Source of the DNA: Sphaerolaimus hirsutus
Lineage: Eukaryota > Nematoda > Chromadorea > Monhysterida > Sphaerolaimidae
Length of the DNA stretch: 64,000 bases
Assembly (NCBI GenBank): GCA_964036195.1
Contig: OZ038458.1
Span: 9,871,832 to 9,935,831 of the forward strand
Reading direction: 5' to 3'
Made by a program: the position numbers and the translations under genes. The notes beneath the pieces were generated by a model that worked only from the letters and a program-made list of their open reading frames with translations, ran no database searches and had not been told where the DNA came from. This document shows positions 26,601 to 38,600 of this stretch, piece after piece. Numbering within the stretch: the first letter of the stretch is position 1; every line of letters starts with the position of its first letter.

Positions 26601-29600
26601 TTGCATCTGTTGCCTGCACAATGGGAAAACTAAATTGAGTTTTCCCATGAAAGTCACGCGGAAAACTAGTGTGTGTAGGCCCATTGGTGTGAAAAAAGTC
26701 GGCGCCCTGTTTTTGGACACCCTGCCAGCTTTTTCACACCAATAAACCAAACATGCAAATCTCAAGCCCAATATAGACATTGATAGATTGAAGTTTGAAC
26801 ATATGTTTTGCTAAAATTTCGTGTAAAAAGTCATTGTGTTTCCGCAATGCCAAAAATTTGCAAAAAAAATTTTTTATTAATGTGGTCATATCAAAATAAA
26901 AAAATTCGTCACACATAATGAATTAAAAAAATATCTGAAATTCACACATTCACACAGTAAAAAGGACTTAAAGTGATCGGGCAATTCACACACGATTTTT
27001 TCACACGCGGTCCAAGCACCCGACATTCACACATAAACAAATTGGACGCGTATGCGTCTGTGCATTTATTTGACCCCTACGTGAACCTAGTTTTTTTCAC
27101 ACGTGCAATAATTACCGACATTTATTAGTGTGTGAATTTCCGACGCATATAAACAAATGCAAGGAACAGTGCCCGACAAAAGTAGATTTTTCACACTCTC
27201 CCAAATTCACACAATAATTCACACACCGACATTGGGAGATGCAAGCCTGCATATGACGGCTTATTAACCCATGGTAGCATATATAAATGGATACTTTGAT
27301 ACTAAAAATGCCACAAAACCAATGAAAACAACCACCAATGTCAATTTGTGTGTGAAATTGCGCGCTTGCGCGCAAAAATTTTGCAAAATACCTAGTGCTT
27401 AGTACTAAAAATTTTGGTCGATGTTTTTTTTAAAAAAAACAACATTTCGGACGTCATGTTTTTTTTAAAAAAAAAACGTTTAAAAAAAAACATCGGCCAA
27501 CCCTACTTGCACTAGAGAACATTTTTGTTCCCGGGGAAGCCGGGTCTGCCTTATGGGCAATTTATGCACTCGTCGACTTTTAGAAATCGGTTTCCACAGT
27601 GGACTTATCACATTTCTTGCGTTTTTTTCCCATACAAAAAGGATGCAGAGGATGGACTTGTCGACTTTTAGCCCAAAACTAAGTGGACTTGTCGACTTCT
27701 TTCCCAAATTTTTTGCAGTTTTCCCCAAAAATGTCAAATTTGGCACATTGCCATATGGGCATGTGAGGTCAAAAAAATTATGGAAAATTATGAAAAATGT
27801 GCGGGAGTAGCCCCAGATGACGTTTCCGGGCCTAACTCGAAATTTTCATATTTTGGACTTGTCGACTTGGACGTCTCAATTATGTACTTACACATCCATC
27901 AACTATGAAAACACATGCACGCACCTGTAGCTTGGCGTCAAGGTCACCGAGCTCTTGTGCGAGCTGTTCGAATTCGGGTTTGTGTGCGGCCGATCCGGGT
28001 TGGGAAGACACATCGCGCAGGCGCTCCTGCAGCTGGCCCAGCCTCGCCTGCAGCACTTGCACAGCATCCAGGTGCTTCGCCTGCGCGTCGATGTCCTCGG
28101 GCGAACTGGGCGCCTGCAGGTTGTCCGCCTCCGCTCGCAGCTGCGCCGTCTGCGCCTTCAAATCCTCAATCTGCGGCAAGAGTTTTGAGTCGGCGTCTTT
28201 GCCAGCCAGCAGCGCAGCTTGCAACTCGTTGTGCTTTAGCTTGACTGCCTCAAATTCTTCCTGCAGTGGCACAAGAATATGATGATTGCATCGAAAAGGT
28301 GCCAAATCGACTAATGAGACCAACATTGACGTCCTTGTCGTCGCCGCCCACCTCCTTCAGGTTGTCCAGCTTGCGGAGGACATCGTGGAACGCCTCCTCG
28401 TGGACGGGCTCCCTGGCCAGGAACCACACGTCCGGGTCGTCGTCCTTCGCCTGGGCCAGGGCAGCAACCGCAGCCGCCAGCGCCCCCAGCGACTGCTTGG
28501 CTTGGTCCAGCAGACCCGCCTGTCGGTCGGCCAGGTCCAGCGACGCTTGCGTGCTCGCCGACAGTTTCTGCGGTGCAGTTGTCAGTTGCGAGTTGTCAGC
28601 GGATTGTGTGAGAAAGTGGCAGCGACAAGACACGGGACTCACGTCGAGCTGCTGCGCGACATCGCCGATCTGTGCGCGGATGGCGTCTGCCCTCTCCACG
28701 TTGACTGGGGCGGAAACTGCGTGCTCGGGGCTCGCCGCCAGCTCGTTGTTCAGCTCGTCGCCGAGGCCCGACAGCGCGGAGCGCCAGCCCTACGTGAACA
28801 GAGTTACGTACAGCACTGTAAAATACTGTATTTTTTACATAAAAGAGAAAAAAATTAAAAAATTAGTTACTGTATAAAATTAACATCGATTTTTCTCAAT
28901 GGTCAATGACATTTAACAAAAATATACAGCGCAACCCGCCGGCCATGCGCTTTGCTCCACGACAGTGTAAATATGGACAGAAAATGAGAACTCAATCAGT
29001 TCAAAATTAAAATTTCAGTCAATGATTTAAAATGTCAATCTAGAACTCGGTCTTGAAAAGTCAGCCTCGTTTCAATTCCAACTGGAATATAAATAAACGA
29101 ACCTGTATCTTGTCCAGTCGCGCTCTGAGGTCTTCCGGATTCAATTTGTCAACCTTTTCCGTCCCATCGGGCGTCTTTTCTTTCTTGCCCTTTTTCTTTT
29201 TCTTGGTTTCTTTTGGCTTTTGGTCTGACTCGGAAGTAGATTCAGCAGCAACGTCAATCTGTCAAACAGAAGCTTTGTTAATAAATAAAAATACATATAT
29301 CACATTGGATCGATTACTGTGAACATGTTCTTAAAAATTCTACAAAATCTACTGTGTAAACAAGTAGAAGAAAAGTGACTAGGCCTCGATTAAACTCCCA
29401 GCCTGACAGTAGTATTTATGGCTATAGTCATAAAAAATGTGACCCGGTATGTTGGAAAATAACAAAATAAGATAAAGCCAGATTTCGTGATTGTTGTTGC
29501 ATTACACATGGCAAACCCTCTCGAAAAACGTATTTAAATTTTCAAGTATTTTTTTCGAATTTTCGAATTTTTCTGAAAATAATTTTCGAAGTGTCAAATT

Positions 29601-32600
29601 TTCGAATCTTTTTGTTACTTTTTGATTTTTTGGCATCAAATAATTGCATTTTCGAATTTTTGGTCTGACTTTTTAATACATTTTTATGTTTTACGCTGTT
29701 ACCGCATAAGTATTTTGCTTCTGCTGCTACAAAAAATCCATGTGAATATGATATTTTTAGTCAGTTTCTGCATTTTTTACTCATTTTCAACAAAAATCAC
29801 CAAAAAATTCAACAATTCGAAAACTTTTTCGAATTTTCGAATCTTTTGAAAGAAATAATAGATTTTTATGTATTTTTTCACCGCGTGATTTTAAATTCGA
29901 AAAGTCCTTAAAAAATTCGAAAATTCGAAAACGTTTTCGAATTTTCGAATCTTTTTTAGCCACCGTTATGTTGCATTCATATTTAATGAATTCAATAGTA
30001 ATATGTTATAAGACGAAACCTAAAATAAAACAAATCGAACAGAAACGGAACCCAACAATATACACAAAATAACCCCCATAAAAATTCAGAATAAAAATAA
30101 TATTGAAAATATTTACAACCATCACAAACCTCCAATCCCAGTACTTTATCCTTCAGTCCATCCAACCGGTGACTCAAATCGGCAATCTCTCCAAGCTTCA
30201 CATTCAGATCATGCAACATCTGTCTCAAATGATCACACTCAGATTTTCGCTTATCCAATTCGTCTTGCAATTCAACGCCGTCCGGCATGGGCTGCGTTTC
30301 ATAGAATGCTTGGCATTTTGCCCATAAATGATCCAGTGCGCTCAGTTGTTCCTGCGAGTAACGATTGAAATTATAAAACATTAGGGAGGACAAATAAGCT
30401 TAGAAGCTACAAAATATAGTGCAGTGCAATATTTGTGAGCTGCAGTTGGCATTATTTGAAGCTTTACCCGAGTTGAAGCAAAACACTAACTTGACTTTTT
30501 TGAATGACATTTCTCTGCCATATGATTTACGACGCATAAGTACGGGAATAATTAAAGACACTTCAAATGGCGACGACTCACCTCCAGTCCCTTTTTCTTC
30601 TCTTCGTCGAGCGGCTGGTCGCCAGACTGCAGCGCGTCAATCTGTTCTCTGAGCAGCGGCGCGTACTTGTCGAACGACTTGAACATGTCGCTCAACTGCA
30701 CGTAGTCGAGCAGGTGATTTCGTCGTCGCGTCGACTCGGCGCGGAAATTATCGGAAAATTGCTGCAATCGAGGTGCAGTGGCATCTGGAGGCGGTAGGAC
30801 GGCTGTCCACTCAACGTTGCCGAACTTGTCGTTGAATTTCTGCAGTGCATCGGACAGTTGCGCGTCCATGTGGCCGGTCAGCTCCTGTAAAAGTTTTTAA
30901 CGGCAAATTATGTAAAATTTGCATAGGCATACACAGATTGCAAATACACTCCGCGGACCACAAGCTATGCATTTTTCGGAAAGAAACGCTTCATCATTAA
31001 TAGAATAAAAACAGTTCCAAAAGAAAAGAAAAAACGTGTCAGTAAAACGCGTTGTAGTTCGCCGAGGATACTCAAACAGAATGACCGGATTTAACAAAAC
31101 ATCAAAAAAATTATGATTTTCCGCCTAGCTCACCTGATACTCTTTCAGCGCTAGCTCCGGTTTCTCAATGGGCGCACTGGACGCGGTCTCCACATCGCCC
31201 ATGAACCCCTCAACCAGCTTCTCGACCAGTTCAAAACCATCGCGCAAATCGACCGCCTGCGCCAGTTCCGTACTGAACAACTTTGCCATCGCATCGCGGT
31301 CCGACTGCAGCTGGTCGATTCGAGTGACCAGAGCGGACACGCTGTTGTGCAGGTCGGGGTGGTCGGCGTCCATGCACGCCTGCTTGATGTCGTCCAGGGA
31401 GAGGCCGAGGTCCTGTGAGAGGGCATTGATTTTTTTCAACTTGTGATCAAATGGTCAACTGGCGATGGTAAAGAAGGTATGCAGTCGACCGACATCGATA
31501 ACTTTCAGGTCGGCATCGACGATATCAGCATCACGTAGCGGTTTGTTGCCGATTTCTTTGATCTTAGCCTCGATTTCATCGACGCGCCCGTCGAGATCTC
31601 GAAGCGTCGCCATGCCGGTTTCCATAGCCTGTATGATAGGAAAACGAGAGTTCATTGCAGCTAGTATTGAAAAAAACTAATGAATTTTTTCTATTTGTGG
31701 AAATTTACAGAAAATCACTGAAAAAGTAAATATAATTGTGATATTTTCTGATATTGAAATTTTTCCCGCGAGTTTGTTCAAAGCTAATTCCAGCTCACAA
31801 TACACATACAACGTCACGTACCATCCAACCCACCTCAATTCTACGTTCCAAATTCTTCCTCAGCTCATCCAAGCCAGCTTCACACGCGTCGACCCTACCC
31901 CGACGCTCGTCCAACTGCTTGTTGACGTGGTCGGGCATGGCGCCGTCGGGCCACAGGCCGTGCGCGTCCGCCAGCGCCGCGTGCAGCGTGTGAAACGCGC
32001 CCGGCGACGGCAGGTTGGATAGGGCGTTTTGCAGCGACTGCCAAGGGGGGGGGGGGGGGGGGTTGTACGAGGGTGAAGGTGAAATTGGGCCCGCGTACAC
32101 TAGGTAGTTTTCAACGAAAGTTTCGAAAACTCATAAATTAGCTTTGAAAGCATTTGCGTTTTCTATAATGAGGTGACTGTTAACTGCAGTTGACAGAGAT
32201 TAAAAATCGCTCATTTAAAAAAACTCAAACGCATTCAAAGCAGATTTATAAGTGTTTAAAATTTTGGTTGAAAACTAGTGTGTGCGACCATTTTGTGCAT
32301 ATGTAACGATATGATGGAGATTAAAAGTGACACATTCCAGAAACCAAATACGTTCAGAGCTGATACTAGTTTTGAAATTTCGGTCGAAAACTGGTGTGCG
32401 CGGGGCCATTGGCTACCATAAAAAATCATTGGCAAGTGATGCTTTTTCAGAAGCAGTAAATGCATGCACACACCTCAACGCTGTGCACTTTTTCCGGGTC
32501 GGCTTTGTTCTGGCCATCTTGCACCGCTTGCTCGATCGGTGTGAGCATGGCGTCGACGGCGCGCAGTCCAGTGGCGAAATCGTCCGCTAGCTGGCGTTCG

Positions 32601-35600
32601 TGTGCCAGATCTATCGCGCCCTGGGGGAGGAAGGGGAAAGTGAGGACTAAAAAGTTCACTAAATGACCACAATAAAGGCCACTGACACTCAATTTCTCCG
32701 CATTTTCATCCAGAACGTTGCTCAACTGTTGAGCAGCATCTTTGGGCCACTGGGCGCCATTGCCGATTTCACCAGCTTTCTCCTCCAACGCACTGGTTTC
32801 GGGTCTGAGTGCTGCACATCTCTCTTGCAATGCCTGTGGTGAAATTTGAGACATAAATATAACATCATAAATACAAATGATACTGTCATCGTGGTTGGTC
32901 TGTTAGAATTTATTTAGCATATTTGTCTACGAAAATGTGCATTAAAATTTTTTTTTTTTTCGAGGTTCAATTTCATTTTTCATTTCATTTTATGTTTCAG
33001 CGGTTATTATTATAAATGTGGGGGACGGTAGAAGTTTTTTAAACCGCTTCAACAAACGTTGTATTTTAAGACCACAGTTGATAATGCGTATTTACTTATG
33101 CTCAAAAAGTACGCATACTCGAGTACCGAATAACTACCATATGCATACTCGCAAAAAAGTATCTGTACGCATACGTTTTGTACCTGTACGTAAAAAGTAT
33201 CTGTACACATAGTACTCGAGTACTCTAGTACAGTAATTTTTGCGAGTACAGAAAGAGTATTTTTGCCATTCGAGACCCTTGTTTTCATAAAGAATACTTA
33301 TTAATAGAAAGAAACCACATTTTTGTTTTCCAAGATAAACATTCATAATGCTCCCTCTTACATTTTCCAGGACGAAATGGTAATTTTATTCGCTTTTATG
33401 CTTTCCTGGTAAAAATACTTGCATTTCCGCTTTCAGGGGAAAGAATTATTTTACTCTCATTTACCAGCGGATAAAAGTAACAAAATTTACTTTACGCTTT
33501 CTGTACTCGGGAAGGGGTGAGTAAAAACAAAATACTTTACGCATACTTTGAAAAAGTTCGGTATTTTAAACAACTATGTTTAAAACACGCAAGCACCGCA
33601 ATCGTTTTTCAACAAATCCTACCTTGAGTGCATCCACGCTGGGCGGTTCAGCGCTGGCTCCCCTGCTACTGCTCCTATCATGATCCCTGCCACTCTTTTT
33701 CTTCTTCCTCCGTTCCTTCTTTTCGGGCGCTGCGCCGGTGGGCGTGGCCGCGGGAGTGGGCGGAGTCAACGCGTCGTTCACGTCGGCGTCCAATCGCGAC
33801 ACGTCGTCGGCGGTGGACGCGAGTTTGGACTCGAAGTCGACCAACTGCGAGGGAATTGGTTGTTTTGTTTTGTGTTTTTTAGCACTGGGAAAATACCGAA
33901 AATGCTTGAATAAGACCAATCCCCCCTTGAATAACTCCACCCTGCAGGCGAGGATTGTGAGGCAATTCGGCAGGTGAGGAGAAATGACTCCCCCCTTGAA
34001 AACGATACCGCAAAAATTGCAAAACGATCAATGAAGACCGACGAGCAAAATTAAGCTACGCCCTGGCTGATTCATCCAATGCAAATGCAGTGCAGTGTGT
34101 GAAACGAAAAAATAAAAAAGAATAAAAGCCGACAGCAAATACGGTGTATTTGAATGAACCGGATGCCGATGAACACAAATTTTAGAATGGATACTTGACG
34201 AAAAATCTGACGAAAAAATCTAAAGCACTGACTCCACTGAGGTCTTTTTCGAGGATTAAGAGTAGTGAGAAAAATTGTGTACCTGTTGCATGAATCCAGT
34301 GCCCTGATCGGCTGACTGTTTCACCTTGTCCCATTCTTGTTGCAGTGCATCGGCGGAAACATTTTCCGGCCATTCGACGCAATTTCGGGGTTCGGCTGCT
34401 TCACTGCGCAGATTATCAATGAATTGCAGCATGTCGCCGTCCTTGCACACAATTTCCTTGCGCATATCCTGTGACCATCGGGGCACGTCAAAATATATAT
34501 TTATATCAGGGATTGTAGCATAAATGTATACTCGGCGGACATCACACTTAGTACAGAAACCTACCATAACCCATCTGAAAAATGAACCAAAAATTATACA
34601 GTTTTTCATCATAATGTATTTCGTCTTTACTGTGGAAAAATTAATTACGAAATTTATCACAAGATTTTATTAATAAAATTATGGTAGGATACAGCACATA
34701 CTTTGCGGTCCGCCGAGTATATAAAAAAAATCACACCAAGAGCCAGTTCCGCACGTGGAGATATGTGAAGTAAAATGGCAAAAGCGAACAGAAATTACTT
34801 TCCATTTTTTACTTCGCTTTAGCCAATTTGCCATTTCACTTCGCTTTTGCCATTTCACTTCACTTTTGCCATTTTTCTTCTCACTTCTCCACTGGCGGAA
34901 CTGGCACCAGATCCCCACCTGCACCGAAGCACAGCGATCCTTGTTTTCACTCTCATCAGCTGGTTTCTTTTCCGCCGCATCGGACACGGCCCTATCGATG
35001 GCTTCCAAAAAGCAGCGACACTCCTGCATGGCCACATCGTAGTCCGACTTGAGCTTGTCGGTGTCGGTCAGGTCGGAGTTGATGCCGGCGCGCAACGACT
35101 GGGAACGAGTGTTCGATTGTATGACAAGAAGGAAAACAAACATATGTTTCAAATGTTGAACAGTAATCGCACATTGACATCGTCGGCAATAGCGGAAACC
35201 TGTGCGTCTAAGCCTTCCCTTTCTGGTCCCAGCGCATTGGCTTTCTCGGCGATTGTGTCACTCAATGCAGTCAGCTCAGTGTCGATCGCCTGCATTATAA
35301 AATGTGACAATGGCTCCCCCACACGCTAGTTGACATCGACACCAAATGTCAACTGGTTCCGTTCCCAATTCAAAGCTTGCGTTTGAACGTCGTTCGTCGG
35401 CTCGTCAGCAAGCTTTGAATCGGGATCGGCACCAGTTGACATTTGGTGTCGATGTCAACTAGCGTGTGGGCCCAATTACAAATATTTACAACACATCACT
35501 ATCATCTGAGAGCGATTAAAACAAACCTTCAGTGCATCCAGATCCTTCAGGCACTCTTCTGCACTTCTAGCCGGCTTGGAAGCCACCGCATTCAGTTCCC

Positions 35601-38600
35601 CTCTGAGTTTATCGAGCACATCTTGCAGTTCGCTTCTGGCCGCGTCACGTTTCTGCACGTTTTGGGCACGCGCGCGCAGTTCCGACAGCAGACCGTCGCG
35701 ATAATTGAGCGTGTTGACCATGGTTTCTGCAAAAAAGATGTGTTATGCGTATGCCGTATTTGCTCGAATAATACCCCTGGGGAATTATTTTTCTTCAGAC
35801 TTTTGGAAGGGGGAACTATTCGAGGGGGGTTATTCAAAGAGAGAAAAAATTGTTTCGTCAAAATTGTCAAGCATGTTCCATCAATTCATTCCACAAAATA
35901 TGCTTTATTAACACAATAGCATGCTATTTTTGTTCAAATTGGACAAAACAAATTCATCATATGCCTTAAGGCGAGTATTATTCAAGGAGGAATTATTTTT
36001 TTCTCCCTCATCTTACCGGGGGGATTATTCGAGGGTTTTTTCAAGGGGAGATTATTCAAGCATACATGGTAATTGGCATGTAAAGTGACTACACGTCAAC
36101 AAATCAAGCTCACCTTTCAGAGGCAGTACGGCTTCATCCGCGGAAGGCTTCACAGCAGCTGGGAGATTTTCTGCCATCTTAGTCAACTCGTCATAATCCT
36201 TCTCTGGCTGCTCATAACTGGATGAAACGTTGTCATTTACTTCCTCCAAGAGAGCATTGATTGACGGCGCATTATCTGGGGCATCTTTGCACTTTTGCTC
36301 CAAATCGGCCAAAAGCTTGTTCAAATTGTGCATGTCCGAATCAAACTTCTTGGCGCGCGCGGTCACGTCGGCCAGCGCTCGACTGGCGTCGATGGCATCC
36401 GTCAGTTCCTGCGGGGTTCGCGGTTTCTTCAGGATGAGTAATTTGCAATTTAGATTGAATTCAATTTTATTCACGAGAAAAATATCTGAAAAAAATCCCA
36501 TTTATTTTTTATATTTTCTGCGTTTTTTTCAGAGAGATTTTATTTTTTGCGGGTGAGGTTTTATTAAAACGCTTACTCAACCTATTCATCCGAATGGACA
36601 CCTCCAACCCACCTTCAACTTATTCCCCACATGCCCAGCCCTCTGCTGCATCCAGGCAACCTCCGCCTGGGGCCACTGCATGCCCTGAACCTCCGCGTCG
36701 CCCCTGGCGCTCTTGTCCGGCTTGCCGCACTTGTCGGCGGCCGCGTGCACCTGCTGCATGTCGTCGCGCAGCTGCTCCAGCTTGGCGTTGAGCTCGGCCA
36801 CCTGGGCGCACTCCCAGACCCTGTAAAAATACCTGTAAAATGTCAAATGTCATGCAAAGTGTCAAAGGTCATGGAAAATGCCCAGCAAAATGGCAAGTCG
36901 GTTGCCATTTTCAGGGTATTTTCCATGACTTGTGACACTTTGCATGACATTTGACATTTTACAGAGCTTTTTACAGGGTCTGGGAGTGGCACCTGACGCA
37001 CTTGTTCCTCGGTGCAGGCAGGGACCGCGGTTGGGACTGGAGTGACCTCTTTTTGCTTTTTGGACCTTTTGCCGCCTTTTTTCGACGTTTTCTGCCCGTC
37101 GGACGGCTGCGGCGCGCAGAAGGTTTCATACAGCGGGGCGAGTTCGTGTTCCAGCGAATCCAGCAACTGGGACGCGTGCTTTTGCGCCTGTGATGGGGGG
37201 AATATTTATCGCTTGAATAATGTCGAATGGATATTCTTACACAATTACGTATTGTTGAATGAAAAAATTAATCCGATACATGTTAACACAGTCAAAATTT
37301 TGCTTATGGCTATAAAACCTCATAACACCCGCTTGATGGACAATAACTAGAACGACACCTAGCCGATTTTTCAAATCTACTATATAAAAACTCTAGGGTT
37401 TTTTATTCATAGAGCGACAGCGACCGTATCTGGCCACTTGAGTTTGCTAAATAGAAGGTAAAACGATTTTCACTACCAGTCACTGCAGCGCGACCTACCA
37501 AATGTTTATTTAACTTTCTATACGTACAGTAGAGTATCAGAATTTCTTAAAATGCAGGTGCATAATAACTTTCATTTCTAAAATCGACAAAACTAGACTT
37601 CTCACAATTTATACACTTTACAATTTGCAGATTGATAATTGGACAATTTTACCCCCTATTTAGCGACTCCATATTTAGTGAAGCAATTAGTGAAAATGAC
37701 CTCTGGAAGCAACCCAAAAGAAGTGCAAATTAGCTCAGACAGCAGCAAACCTATGTTCGAGCCAAGCGCGCACTACACAGACTGGAACCCAGACGTTTAC
37801 TTAAGGGAATTCTTCACAAACATGCACGACCAATGGGCCATGGAAATGGTCATTTTCTACTGGCCCATATTAGCTGCCAGGTAAATTCGTACCAAAATGT
37901 TACATGTTAGCTTAAAAGGGCGCAGAAAAAATGAGAATACTTTGTTGATTATTTATGTTCAGACTTCCGAGATTGCCGACAGACTCTACGCTACTGGTGC
38001 CACTCCCAGACCCTGTAAAATGCCTGTGAAATGTCAAATGTCATTGTGAAATGTCAAATGTCCTTGTGAAATGTCAAATGCCATTGCAAAATGTCAAATG
38101 TCATTGCAAAATGTCAAATGTCATTGCCAAGTATCAAAAGTCTATAAAATGCCCTGTGAAATGGCAATTTCGTTTGCCATTTTTCAGAGCTTTTTACAAA
38201 ACTTTTGAAAATTTGCATGACACTTGACATTTTCCACGGCATACAAGGTCTGGGAGTGCCCTCTGGAGCTAGGCTGCGGCCCTACCGTGCACTCGGCTGT
38301 GGCACTGCGCCATTCAGTCGACCACATTTATATGGCAGAATATTCTGCCAGCGCCAGAGAGAGGCTAATACAGTTGGCACATTACACTTTTTTTTACAAT
38401 TTTTGCACATTTGCACAAGTATATTTACGGCATTTTAATAAACTCAGATTCTGGGAAAAATCTCCAAAATGCTTCGACTGGACCAGCATTCTACGAAGTT
38501 TGCAGGCATTTGAGGCATCCACAGAGGAACCAAACCAAATGGCGCAAATAACCAGAGAGAAAATTCGAGCAATACTTTCATGTGATGTAATTGATTCGGA

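Larger units (their letters stand above)
20721..27249. mobile_element. hAT-like element, 6.5 kb, no recognisable transposase
   Basis: It is flanked by a perfect 8-bp duplication CATATGAC (20713-20720 and 27250-27257). Its ends start CAGCGTTGCAGCT and, reversed from the right, CAGGCTTGCATCT. Many TTCACACA / TGTGTGAA motifs cluster inside both ends (20735-21060 and 26930-27235), the arrangement seen in transposase-binding subterminal regions of hAT elements. I see no long transposase frame. Inside are tandem and foldback sequences and at least three other elements. It could be a non-autonomous giant or a decayed autonomous copy. Confidence 0.75.
20304..27505. mobile_element. Family 1 hAT-like MITE split by a 6.5-kb insertion
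   Basis: The ends TAGGGTTGG and CCAACCCTA are flanked by a perfect duplication CTTGCACT (20296-20303 and 27506-27513). The left part is 20304-20720 and the right part 27250-27505. With the insertion and one target copy removed the element is about 665 bp, close to its 625-654-bp relatives. It accounts for most of the 8.3-kb c-d intron of block 1. Confidence 0.82.

Noticed and set aside
36802..36820. Acceptor at the element's TTTTACAG as the start of exon 36613
   Set aside because: It would add 19 bp of transposon end and break the phase; the AG at cgcccag restores phase 0.
37639..37695. Extension of the methyltransferase upstream of the first ATG
   Set aside because: The frame is open but begins with TTG and contains no ATG. 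The family N-terminus starts near WNPDVYL, so the ATG at 37696 is adequate.
38020..38125. Possible CRISPR-like direct repeats
   Set aside because: Units are imperfect and contiguous with no unique spacers, inside a MITE in a eukaryotic intron.
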